This document shows, one piece after another, positions 1 through 7,640 of a stretch of 10,597 bases of DNA; position 1 is the first letter of the stretch, and the number at the start of each line of letters is the position of its first letter. Origin of the DNA: Usnea hakonensis. Its lineage: Eukaryota > Ascomycota > Lecanoromycetes > Lecanorales > Parmeliaceae. The position numbers and the translations under genes were made by a program. Below the pieces are notes generated by a model. That model was not told where the DNA came from. It did no database searches and was given only the letters and a program-made list of their open reading frames with translations. The stretch spans positions 1-10,597 of the forward strand of contig BLJB01000652.1 in NCBI GenBank assembly GCA_013423325.1, given 5' to 3'.

Positions 1-133
1 TTTCCGCGTCGTTATGCCTCTCTTCCTCCGAAGGAGTGTCTCCCTCTGCGTCTATATCTAGTAGTGTCTCTTCCTTCCCTGGTTCCCTACCTATCGTGAA
101 TGGCGTCTCTTCATGTTGGTTGTTGTACTTCAT
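1..133 (-). CDS. Partial open reading frame of unknown function, un-RIPed
   Basis: On the minus strand an ATG at 133-131 opens 44 codons with no stop before the window edge. The product would be acidic and hydrophilic, rich in Glu, Asp, Thr and Pro, as in a disordered N-terminus; I see no motif or signal peptide. The DNA has normal CpA and TpG, in sharp contrast to everything from about 150 onward, so it was either never part of the RIPed repeat or arrived later. The frame is also open upstream of the ATG, back into the gypsy integrase remnant and in the same phase, so the ATG is only the first plausible start. It could be the N-terminus of a host protein, part of another mobile element, or a chance open frame: 44 codons is short. 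I do not recognise it. Confidence 0.35.
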   Translation of the reverse strand, partial: MKYNNQHEETPFTIGREPGKEETLLDIDAEGDTPSEEERHNDAE

Positions 134-283
134 CTTTTTCTTTGCTAAATAAGACTTATTAAAACCTTTTAAAAGAGAGAGGCTAGTAATAAAATCTATA
201 AATATATCTTATTAATAGATTTATAAAATTAATAGTAATATTAGTAATCTATTTATTTTACTTTAAGGCGATTTACTATATTA

Positions 284-406
284 ATAATTATAATAATTAA
301 TAATATATTATCTAATTATTATTATATAATTAGGTTAATAATAGTATTATTATAAAAGATCTACTATTCGTCTTATTTCGAAATAACTACTCGAAGGTTA
401 ATTATA
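284..406 (-). other. Integrase HHCC zinc finger, all four ligands mutated to Tyr
   Basis: On the minus strand a Tyr-Asn-stop-Pro-Ser-Ser-Ser-Tyr stretch (406-383) aligns with the integrase pattern HDxPxxxH. YYNY at 295-284 aligns with CxxC. Between them, YYY*P (about 345-330) fits the usual RxYYWPxM stretch. All four metal ligands (CAT/CAC and TGT/TGC) have become TAT, the change expected from CpA to TpA on either strand. The spacing is intact. Confidence 0.8.
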
Positions 407-1379
407 GATCTTATTAAGTATTAAGGTATATAGGGAGTCTAGAATCTATAATAAACCTCTTTTAAAGAGAGCTCTATTTACTACTTAATATTATTCGAGC
501 TTAATTCTATATAGTTTATAAATATTATTAGTAACTATATCTTTATACTTCTAATATCTAAAATTATCTTTATTAGTCTAGTAAATATATTTAAATAGAT
601 CTACTTCCTCCTCTATAATATAAATATTAATATAGTCTAATATTAAAATTATTTAGTATTATTAATATGGTCTTTTATTCTTTTAATCTATAGGGCGAGC
701 GTTTACTATTCTAATAAGAATATTTATCTTCGAGTTATTTTTATTTATATAGAAAATTATCTAGAAATTAAATTTAAATAGAATATCTAAATAATAAATC
801 TAATAGTAAATAAGCTTCTTATTTTTTATAAAGATCTTTAAGGCCTAATAATCTATAAAGATCTAAATAGATAAATTAGTATATTTAAGTTTAAGGCGCT
901 AATATTTAAAATATTTTATAATAGCTAGTAACTCTTTATTATATATATAATAATTATACTTTATAGGGATTATTATTTTATTATAGAAAACTATTAAATA
1001 GAGTATATCTATATTATTATATTAGAATAATATTCTATTAGTAATAAAATTAAAAGTATTAATCTTAAATATAATTTATCTTTTTAGATTAAAATACTTT
1101 AATATTAGAGTATTAATAATTTACTTTTTAAGATTTTTAAAGGTTTTTAAATAAGTCTTATTCTATATAAATAAAGTATTCTTTTTAATAAATTATATTA
1201 AGGGCTTTACTAGCTTTAAGAACTTATAAATAAAATATTTATAGAAGTTAATAAATCTAATAAATTTTTATATCTTTTTTAGATTTATAAGAGAAGACTA
1301 TTTAATAATAACTTCTATCTTTTTAGAATCTATTTAAAACCTTTTATTTAATATAATAATATCTAGAAAGACTATCTTT

Positions 1380-1860
1380 TCTATATTAAATTTATACTTT
1401 TTAATATTTATTTATAGATTTATATTCTAAAGGCGAGAAAGTATTTTTTAAATATAGTCTTAATACTTCTTCCTTAATTTACTATAGATAAGAATATTAT
1501 TAAAATATATTTAATAGAAATTATCTAGGAATTTCTATAATATCTTATTAATATATTATTAAAAAGAGCTTAATCTATTAATTAATCTAAATAAAAGAAC
1601 TTTATATTTATATAATTTTAAAATTATTATAAAAGTAGTTAAATCTTTACTTTTAGAATCTATTCTAAATTTATTAAATATTATAATAATATCTAAGCGA
1701 GTAAAATATTTATAGTTTATAATCTTTTTAATAACCTTCTCTATAAGAGAGAGAGGATATTAATTATATTTAATAAGAATATTTAGCTTTTAATAATTTA
1801 TATAGAATTATAAATTACTATTAAATTTTAATATAAAGAGAATTAATAATATATAAAAAG
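1380..1860 (-). other. Reverse transcriptase core of the gypsy element
   Basis: The palm region reads NY*KLN, then YPLSLIE, FTRLDIII, LTTF, YKYKVLLF, SSF**YIN, KFLDNFY and YFNNILIYSK on the minus strand. Every block falls at the expected place in a fungal Ty3/gypsy RT. The catalytic YxDD is YFNN at 1507-1496, both Asp codons having become AAT. The stop codons sit at positions that are usually Gln. This domain is the strongest evidence for the family and the orientation. Confidence 0.92.
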
Positions 1861-2130
1861 CTTTATTAGATATAATAAATCCTTTAAAGAGGTTTTTAAT
1901 AAGGTACTTTTTAACTCGCTATATTTTATATAGAAATATATAGTATACTCTACTTTATAGGGGCTTTATATTAAAAGTAAGCTTAATTTTATAATTATAA
2001 AATTAATAAAAAGGGAGCTTATTAATTTAAATATAATTAAAGATATCTTAAAAGTTCTAGTATTTAGAAGGAAGCTTTTTTTAAATTATTTTAAAATCTA
2101 TTTTAAATACTTCTATAGTATTTATTTCTA

Positions 2131-2985
2131 GAATATTTAAATAATCCTTCTAATTAGCTAGAATAAGGATATTAATATCTTTTATAAATATAATAAATAG
2201 CTATATTTCTTTAATCTTTATCTAATAAATAAAAAGATCGAAAGTATCTATATTTATATTATATATAGTAAAAGACTTTTTTTCTATTAAAGATTATTTC
2301 TTCTAAAGAACCTTAAAAATAAATAGAATAAATAAGATTTTAATAATTTATATTTTTAAACTAGTTTTATTATTAGTAAAAAAGACTACTAAATTAGATT
2401 ATATATTAAATAAGATTTTATATTAGTTTATTTAGAGTTTACTAAAAATAATTATATATTATTCTAAATTAGTAATAAGTATAGAGATAATTAGTTTCTA
2501 ATAGCTATTAAATTCGAAATTAAATAAAAATAGATAAATAATAAAAGTCTTTAATATATTATTATTATATTTATATATATATTAAGGTTTAAAAAGAGGT
2601 ATAGATAAGATTCTAAATATAATATATATAATTAAAATTATTCTCTTATTAATAAAGTAGTATCTTATAATACTAGTATTAATTAGAAGAGATATTTAAT
2701 ACCTTTTTTTTTAGCTATATAATATATCTAGTACTATAAAGGGCTTTTTAAAAAATAGGAAAAATTTAAATATAATTTAAAATAAGAGTATAAAACTATT
2801 TTTATTATCTTTAAAATAATATTTTATTTTAGTAATATCTTCTATTAAGTCTTTAATAGAGAATAATCTTTTTCTAACTTCTCTAAATCTTTATAATAAT
2901 TTAAATTAGAAGATTTATTTATTAAGATTTTATAAATCTAAAAGTCTTATTTATATAAGTTTAAATTATAAAAGTAAGTTTAATC
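2131..2985 (-). pseudogene. Gag-pol linker/protease region of gypsy element, not resolved
   Basis: This lies between the Gag zinc knuckle and the N-terminus of RT, where Ty3/gypsy elements carry the aspartic protease. I could not place a convincing DSG/DTG protease motif in any minus-strand frame, probably because the Asp and Gly codons are mutated. The frame also changes somewhere here: the zinc knuckle is one phase away from RT. By position it is the protease and spacer, which is an inference only. Confidence 0.5.
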
Positions 2986-4330
2986 GTCTAGATAATTATC
3001 CACATGATATCTAAATTTATAATATTTAAAGTAGTTATTTTCGGCTATATTCTTTATCTAGATAATATCGCTTAATAAAGTTTATCTTATTAGATTATAT
3101 ATAGATTTAAAAGCCGTTTTTAATAAAGTAAAAATAAATATTACTCTTTTTATACTTTTAGATCGATTTTTCTATAATAAGACCTTATCTCGATTTTTTT
3201 TATATAACTCTTTATAAGTTATCTAGTTTTATTATATACTTTTTAACTTCTTTAAAAGTAGTAAACTCGAATTACTAATTATTCTAAAGAATTTAAAGCT
3301 AGATTATTATTTTATTATATAACTTTTTAATAAGAAGGTCTTTATTATATTTTAAATAAAAAAAGAATCTTCTAAAGTCTAAATAAAAATTAATAAATTA
3401 TATAGCCCTTATTTATAATATTATAAACTATCTTTAATAGTTCTATTTATAATCTAAGTCTTTAAATATAGTAACGAGTTTATCTATAATATTCTAAATA
3501 ATAAGAAAAAGATTATTAGTATTAACTTTTTATTTAGAGTAGATCTACTTTATAACCTTTTCTCTAAAATATAAAAATATATATTTAATATAACTTTTAT
3601 TATTATTCTAATAATCTTTATTTATCTTTAGTTTAATTATTATCTTACTCTTCTAATTCTTCTAGATAGAATCTATACTATTAATAAAAAGAGGAGGATC
3701 CGGATACTTTTAAAAATACTTAATAATAATTATAAAAGATAATTTTATATTATTTTAAATATTTTAAAATTATTCTAATTTAAAATTTATAGATATAAGA
3801 TCCTCTTATATATCTATTAATTATTATATAATAAGTTATCGCTTTATAATTTTCTTTTTTAATAACTAGAAAATCTAAATATCTATATTTCTCTCTTAAT
3901 AAATCTAATTTAATATATTTAAAAACTTTTTAGAGTTCTCTTTAACTTACTATATAAGTTTATCTATAGAGAAGATATTTTAAAGAATAATTATATTATT
4001 ATTTTTAATTAAAGATATTAATACTTTTCTAGATACTCCTTTTAATTATTATAAGCGATTAATTAAATTAAAATAATAAAAAGTATCTTCTAAAGACTCT
4101 AAAATATTAAGTTTATTTAAGGGTATTTTAAAGGTCTCTTAAAATATATTATAACGCGTCCTATCTTTATTTTTTAATACGAGTTTATCTTTTAGAATAT
4201 TATTAAGGTATTTATCTTTATTACTAAAAAGAGGTATATTTTATAATTTTTTATACTTATTTAACTAGGTAATTAGTAGGGCTATTTAGTAATTTAATAG
4301 ATATCGAAAAGATTCTAGAGAAAAGAAAAA
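2986..4330 (-). pseudogene. gag: Ty3/gypsy Gag remnant
   Basis: The recognisable part starts near 3718, where the minus strand reads KYPDPPLF (3709-3686). A lysine-rich stretch and an FREKVI segment (about 3565-3548) follow. Further on come NIIDKLVTIFKD (about 3500-3460), FINFYLDFRRF (about 3390-3355), KDLLIKKLYNK and FTTFKEVKKYIIKLDNL (about 3265-3215). This succession matches the Gag of fungal Ty3/gypsy elements (PDPP-F motif, DMI-HL, F--F---F--LA, TL--L---C---D--LR). A CCHC knuckle lies at 3033-2992. From 3720 to 4330 I see no motif; it is probably the variable N-terminus. Start codon not identifiable. Confidence 0.75.
2992..3033 (-). other. Probable Gag CCHC zinc knuckle, mutated
   Basis: The minus strand reads YFKYYKFRYHVDNY, matching C-x2-C-x4-H-x4-C with Tyr at each ligand (CX2CX4HX4C spacing exact) and Arg where the conserved Gly would be. 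It sits where a Gag knuckle belongs, downstream of the Gag capsid region and upstream of protease/RT. It is in a different frame from both, so a small insertion or deletion lies on each side, or the match is accidental in Tyr-rich sequence. Confidence 0.5.
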
Positions 4331-4760
4331 AAAGATAGTAAAAAAATAATTTTACTCCCCTAGATTTATAGTAAAAAATATAATTAATTATTAAAAGATA
4401 ATTAACTCTTTTCTAAATTAGATATTAAGAAAATAAAATTTTCTTTTTTTAATATATTAAATATAAGGTTTTTATATAATTATTTATTAATTAATTTAAC
4501 TAGTTTAATATATTTAAATATTTTAAAAGTATATATTAAGAAAGATATTACTCCGCCTATAGAATTATTATATTATTATTAAATAATTTAGTTAGTTATA
4601 ATTATATCTACTCGAGGCGATTTCTTTTTTATTATTAATAATATAAATTCTTCGTTAATTACTCTTCTATCTAGTAGTACTATATTATTTAGACGTACTA
4701 GTAATACTCTATATTATTTAAAATATACTTAGTATATTATTATTAGGAAGAAATTAATAT
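4331..4760. other. AT-rich stretch without readable gene; likely gypsy 5' LTR/leader
   Basis: There is no coding signal on either strand and almost no CpA or TpG. By position it would be the 5' LTR and untranslated leader of the minus-strand gypsy element. Because the 3' LTR is missing there is no partner to align with, and RIP has removed any TG/CA termini and TGG primer-binding site. Confidence 0.35.
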
Positions 4761-5227
4761 CTGAAAATGATGGAAGGACGCTTATTCCAATCTATAGTTA
4801 ATAGTAGTAACGAGGCGTATAAAGCACGTAAGCGACTTAGGGTAAAAGTAGAGGGGAGTATAGTAAACGATAAAAGAGGAGGGGGTAAAGTAGTAGTAGA
4901 AGAAACGCGTTAAGAACGCGTAACCTAGGCCCCTAACTAATCGATAGGGGGGGCGACTAATAGGAGAAACCTTAAGAGGAGCTAGATAAATAGGAAAGAA
5001 TAAGCGAGTAACGCTATTATTATATTAGAAGCTATTAAAAATACGCTATTTAGAGAGCTAAGCGCGACTATATAAAAGGCGTATAAAAAGAATCTAGAAA
5101 ATATTTAGACCTTTATTAAAGGATAATAGATTAACCTCGAAGCCTATATATAGAAGGAAGTATATAGACTCTAGAGCCTTATAAATAGCGGGTTAAGTAC
5201 CTCGACCCTCTAAAGCTTTTTAGAGGG

Positions 5228-5232
5228 ATACT
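5228..5232 (+). repeat. Target-site duplication of TRIM, left copy
   Basis: The pentamer atact immediately precedes the TG of the left LTR and is repeated exactly after the right LTR at 5680-5684. Five base pairs is the duplication made by most LTR-retrotransposon integrases. Confidence 0.88.
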
Positions 5233-5335
5233 TGTCACGGCAATTCGGGCTGAGGCCCCGAAACCAGTGAACCAAAAGAGCTTAGACCCCGCAAATAGTA
5301 CGAGATCCTACCTAAGTCACTACTTATTCGTAATA
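5233..5335 (-). repeat. TRIM LTR, left copy (3' LTR in minus orientation)
   Basis: This is the partner of 5577-5679. It begins TGTCACG on the plus strand. Its other end reads CGTAATA, which is CGTGACA with one TpG and one CpA changed (5332, 5334). Further RIP-type changes are A at 5284, 5300 and 5326, where the right copy has G. Confidence 0.9.
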
Positions 5336-5350
5336 ATTACTACCCTTTTT
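5336..5350 (-). other. Candidate polypurine tract of the TRIM
   Basis: On the minus strand AAAAAGGGTAGTAAT lies directly before the 3' LTR, where plus-strand synthesis is primed in LTR elements. It is purine-rich but broken by three T residues. Together with the TGG at the other end it sets the minus orientation. Confidence 0.5.
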
Positions 5351-5355
5351 GAATG

Positions 5356-5429
5356 GCGTATGCCCCTATACGCTAGCCTATACAGTATATTTCCAAGTAG
5401 GTACCCCCCGGGGATACGCCCCCCGTAAG
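5356..5429. other. GC-rich inverted repeats in the TRIM interior
   Basis: GCGTAT (5356-5361) and ATACGC (5368-5373) form a 6-bp stem with a 6-nt loop. Just downstream, GTACCCC (5400-5406) faces GGGGATAC (5410-5417), followed by another C-run. The GC content stands out strongly against the surroundings. A structured packaging or dimerisation signal is possible but not shown. Confidence 0.35.
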
Positions 5430-5549
5430 CTACTCTATAGCCTAGTGCGTATAGCTAGGGAAGGCACGAGGGTTCATTAAGCCCCTATCGAACCCGAGTA
5501 TAGAGGCCGAGTAACCTCCCAAAATACTAACCAGCCTAAGCTACGACCC

Positions 5550-5560
5550 GGATTTGAACC
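5550..5560 (-). promoter_or_regulatory. tRNA T-arm / pol III B-box match inside the TRIM
   Basis: The minus strand reads GGTTCAAATCC, a full match to the B-box consensus GGTTCRANYCC. It sits in a short stem resembling a tRNA T-arm, followed by a 7-nt acceptor-like stretch. A weak A-box-like sequence, TAGCCCGAATTG, lies at 5596-5585 in the LTR end, about tRNA spacing away. No complete tRNA cloverleaf can be built. It may be a tRNA-derived relic or chance. Confidence 0.35.
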
Positions 5561-5573
5561 GGTATTACTACCA
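5559..5573 (-). other. Candidate tRNA primer-binding site of the TRIM
   Basis: On the minus strand, three bases after the 5' LTR end, the sequence is TGGTAGTAATACCGG. A TGG complementary to the CCA end of a tRNA just inside the 5' LTR is the standard arrangement for an LTR element. I cannot name the tRNA; a RIP change in this stretch could hide the match. Confidence 0.5.
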
Positions 5574-5576
5574 ATC

Positions 5577-5679
5577 TGTTACGGCAATTCGGGCTAAGGC
5601 CCTGAAACCAGTGAATTAAAAGAGCTTGGACCCCGCAAATAGTGCGAGATCCTACCTAAGTCACTACTTGTTCGTGACA
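5577..5679 (-). repeat. TRIM LTR, right copy (5' LTR in minus orientation)
   Basis: It aligns without gaps over 103 bp to 5233-5335, with 10 differences, all transitions. The + strand ends in CGTGACA, an inverted match to the TGTCACG of the left copy, so the LTR ends form the usual short inverted repeat. Relative to the left copy it carries T or A at 5580, 5596, 5603, 5616 and 5617. Confidence 0.9.
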
Positions 5680-5684
5680 ATACT
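5680..5684 (+). repeat. Target-site duplication of TRIM, right copy
   Basis: An exact atact matching 5228-5232. LINE ORF1 resumes in phase at the last base of this copy. Confidence 0.88.
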
Positions 5685-6325
5685 AGAGTAAAAGAAACTC
5701 CTTTACGGGGCTATTATTATAGGATATAAGAATAAGATTAGTAGTATAAGCCTAGAAAAAGACTACGAAAAAATCTAAAAGAACTAGATAACTTCTAATT
5801 AGAATAGAAAAGGAGGAGGAGAGGATATCTATTATAGGAGTTACTAGCGAGAACCTCGTCATATCTTTTAAGATAGTAGGATACGCGTCGGAGGATATTA
5901 TAGCGGCGCGGTAACTAAAGAGCGGGGATATTGAACTTTAAATAGCTAATATAAAGATAAAAGAACTCCTAGAGAGAGATCTAACCTAGACTATTAAAAA
6001 GTTTAAGATTATAAAAGTAGTAAAGAGGACTTATACTATAGTAGTATATAAAATAAGGATCAAGACGATAGATATAGAAAATAAGGAAGCCGTAAAAAAG
6101 AAGATATAAAAAGATAACGAGAAACTATATCTAGGCCTAAATATAATAAAGACGAAGTAGATAGCGAGCGCGAGGAGACTAGTACTAGAAAGGGGTAAAA
6201 AAAGATACTTATCACTAATTATTAATATTATTATAGAAGAAATAGCCTCCGGGCTAGTACTAAGAGGCCTAGTTAAAATAGGGGAGATAAAGGAAATATT
6301 ATACTATATATATAAGGCGGCGTAA

Positions 6326-6499
6326 TACTTTAATTACTAGAAGTAAGGCTATATAGCTATATATTATAAAAATAAAACTAGATATATCGAGTATAACTAG
6401 AAATATAATACTAGAGAATATAATAAGGTAGCTTTAAAAGTTTATAGAGTATATATAGTATATAGAGATAAGGGCTATAAAGTATATTAGAGGATATAT
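6326..6499 (+). other. Three ORF1 zinc knuckles with ligands mutated to Tyr
   Basis: Knuckle 1 (6326-6367) reads YFNY*K*GYIAIYY, matching C-x2-C-x4-H-x4-C. Knuckle 2 (6383-6421) reads YIEYN*KYNTREY, matching C-x2-C-x3-H-x4-C. Knuckle 3 (about 6443-6499) has paired Tyr, a YRDKGY centre and a final Tyr, like the last finger of LINE ORF1 proteins. Ligand codons are uniformly TAT or TAC, as TGY and CAY would become under RIP. Confidence 0.75.
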
Positions 6500-6570
6500 C
6501 TAAAAAAAAAGATAAAAGACTAAGAAGGTTATAAAAAAACTAATACTAAGACTAATAATAATCTTTAATC

Positions 6571-6880
6571 TAGAAGGGATAAAGGCTATAGAAACGCTAA
6601 TAGCTATTAATAGATTTATAATAGTTCCGCCTAAAAAGAAGAGAATATAAGATATAATTAATATAGAAAGTAGTCGCGAAGAGGAAGACTCTAAAATACT
6701 TAAAAAAGCTTCTAAAGTAAAAAGACTAGAAAGATTTATAATAAAAAAGGTTAACTAAATATTATTAAAGATCCTATCTAGGATAGGAATCTATAAATTA
6801 ATAGGGGTAGCCTAATTATCTAAGATCTAGAAGATCTAGATATAAGATATCTAAGAGTAGAATCTCTAGATATTAGCTTC
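6571..6880 (+). other. Linker between LINE ORF1 knuckles and ORF2 endonuclease
   Basis: It is A-rich, with no conserved domain that I can name. A basic segment reads RKIYNKKG in the shared ORF frame (about 6730-6755), and DLEDLDIRYL occurs near 6820-6850 just ahead of the endonuclease. ORF1 and ORF2 are in the same phase across it. Every stop could be RIP-made, so I cannot place the ORF1 end or the ORF2 start. Confidence 0.5.
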
Positions 6881-6904
6881 CCTATAATAGAAAGCTAGAC
6901 CTTA

Positions 6905-7640
6905 ATAATACTATAATATAATATAAGAGGTAAACTAGAAATAATAATAGCGCTACTTAATAATCTAGAGATAAAATAGACTAACGTTCTAGTAATCTAG
7001 AAACTTTAATAGAATATATATATAAAGTTATTATATAATCCCGGAACTAGTAAATTCTTTCTATTATATAGAGGTAAAGCGGGTATAAGAGTATACCTCT
7101 ATATTAATAAAAGGATTAATATTAATATATAGAAAAAGATATCTTTATTTAAGAATATCTATACTATCGCTATAAAATTTAAAGGAAAAGATAGAACTAT
7201 AGAAGAAAAAGTAATCTAGATCTTTAATATATATAATTCTAATTTATTTCTAATTACTATTAATAATCTATTAAATCTTCTAGTACTAAAAAAGGAGGTC
7301 TAAAAATAAAGTAAATAAATAGTAATAGAAGACTTTAATCTCTATTATCTAAACTAGAATAATTATAGGAGGTTTAGCTACTATAAAAAAGTAGATAAAT
7401 TATTAGAGATAACTATAGAAATAGATATAAAACTCGCGCTTTCTAAAGACTCTATAATCTAGAGGGTAAGGGGTAGTAAAAGCGTTATAGACCTTATCTT
7501 TATAATATTAGGACTAACTAAGATAATAAAATTATATAGAGTATATTTAGACTTATAGATAGGCTCCGATTACTTTCTAATATATATAGAGCTCGATCTA
7601 TTAATAAAGAAAACTTTTACTATTAAGAAAAAGGCGTAGA
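6905..7640 (+). other. AP-endonuclease-like (EEP) domain of LINE ORF2
   Basis: The N-terminal QYN start has a stop for Gln (6914), then YNIRGKLE. NVLVI*K (about 6982-7002) fits the NPDVLVIQE block. GKAGIRVYLYI (about 7076-7109) follows. EDFNLYY at 7328-7348 is the GDFN-H block with Gly to Glu and His to Tyr. IDLIFI (about 7490) precedes SDY at 7565. The block order and spacing are those of LINE endonucleases. Confidence 0.82.

Larger units (their letters stand above)
158..2130 (-). pseudogene. pol: Ty3/gypsy pol remnant: RT, RNase H, truncated integrase
   Basis: One minus-strand frame can be followed from about 2130 to 158 with many stops but no frameshift. In order: an LPF-Y linker before RT (about 2010-1980); a GFI stretch (about 1880-1870); NY*KLN and YPLSLIE (about 1800-1740); FTRLDIIIAFN (about 1710-1680); then the RT active site YFNNILIYSK beginning at 1507, where the family has YLDDILIYSK. 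Next comes INFYKYFIYKF (about 1245-1210). RNase H follows, with NTF at 1060-1052 in place of DAS and YNKELLAII (about 940-910). Integrase closes the frame, with a His2-Cys2 finger and SIDFIT-like residues at 206-185. Asp and Gly codons have often become Asn, Arg or Glu, as G-to-A change predicts. The sequence stops matching after GFN at about 166-158, so the second Asp and the Glu of the DDE triad are missing. Identity is firm; activity is impossible. Confidence 0.92.
158..4755 (-). mobile_element. Truncated, heavily RIPed Ty3/gypsy LTR retrotransposon
   Basis: Read on the minus strand, the order is Gag (about 3720 down to 2990), protease region, reverse transcriptase, RNase H and the start of integrase (ending at about 158). 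RT before RNase H before integrase is the Ty3/gypsy order; Ty1/copia has integrase first. CpA and TpG are nearly gone and base composition is extremely AT-rich, so almost every Gln and Trp codon has become a stop and Cys/His have become Tyr. The element is cut inside the integrase core, and no 3' LTR follows. The upstream edge is set only by the return of CpA/TpG at about 4761; I could not define a 5' LTR or primer-binding site. It is a fossil with no coding capacity. Confidence 0.9.
5233..5679 (-). mobile_element. 447-bp non-autonomous LTR element (TRIM/SMART type)
   Basis: Two 103-bp direct repeats begin TGTCACG/TGTTACG and end CGTAATA/CGTGACA (the TG...CA rule, allowing RIP changes). They bracket a 241-bp non-coding interior, and a perfect 5-bp target duplication flanks the whole. 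A minus-strand reading is favoured: a TGG primer-binding-site candidate lies 3 nt inside the right LTR, and a purine run abuts the left LTR. There is no gag or pol, so it would need an autonomous partner. CpA and TpG are common inside it, unlike in the host LINE. That fits insertion after the LINE was RIPed, or escape because the whole unit is near the length at which RIP stops detecting duplications. The termini resemble Ty3/gypsy LTR ends. Confidence 0.88.
4767..6570 (+). pseudogene. LINE ORF1 (gag-like, three zinc knuckles), split by a TRIM
   Basis: Two ATGs in a row (4767, 4770) with A at -3 open a frame running through un-RIPed codons to about 4910, where RIP stops begin. The frame continues to the TRIM insertion at 5232. 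With the 452 bp of TRIM plus duplicated target removed, it resumes in exact phase at 5684. Recognisable blocks are ENLVISFKI (5849 on), an SGDIEL stretch (about 5920-5940) as in LINE ORF1 proteins, and KVVKRTYTIVVY (about 6015-6050). Three Tyr-substituted knuckles lie between 6326 and 6499. Without the TRIM it would be roughly 450 residues, normal for the family, which binds element RNA. Its true end is unclear because real and RIP stops cannot be told apart. The N-terminal stretch 4767-4830 has kept CpA/TpG and may be flanking DNA. Confidence 0.8.

Noticed and set aside
170..4760. Plus-strand translations of the AT-rich region that look gene-like (long Ile/Leu/Lys/Phe runs), at first suggesting a Helitron or other DNA transposon.
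   Set aside because: They give no ordered family motifs, whereas the minus strand gives the full Gag-RT-RNase H-integrase order of a Ty3/gypsy element. The plus-strand pattern is the antisense shadow in AT-rich DNA.
170..4760. Mitochondrial or bacterial AT-rich DNA.
   Set aside because: The AT bias is explained by CpA/TpG loss with CpG kept, and the encoded domains belong to nuclear fungal retrotransposons.
5232..5336. Each 105-bp repeat read as a separate MITE with inverted termini TTGTCACG/CGTGACAA.
   Set aside because: Neither copy has its own target duplication. The only duplication flanks the pair, and primer-site and polypurine candidates lie inside, so the repeats are LTRs of one element.
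5336..5576. A small protein-coding gene in the TRIM interior, where composition is normal.
   Set aside because: No frame of useful length with a start and recognisable content; the GC runs and inverted repeats look structural.
5541..5620. A complete minus-strand tRNA gene ending in the T-arm at 5550-5560.
   Set aside because: The T-arm and an acceptor-like 3' strand are present, but no matching 5' acceptor strand, D-arm or anticodon stem can be built upstream.
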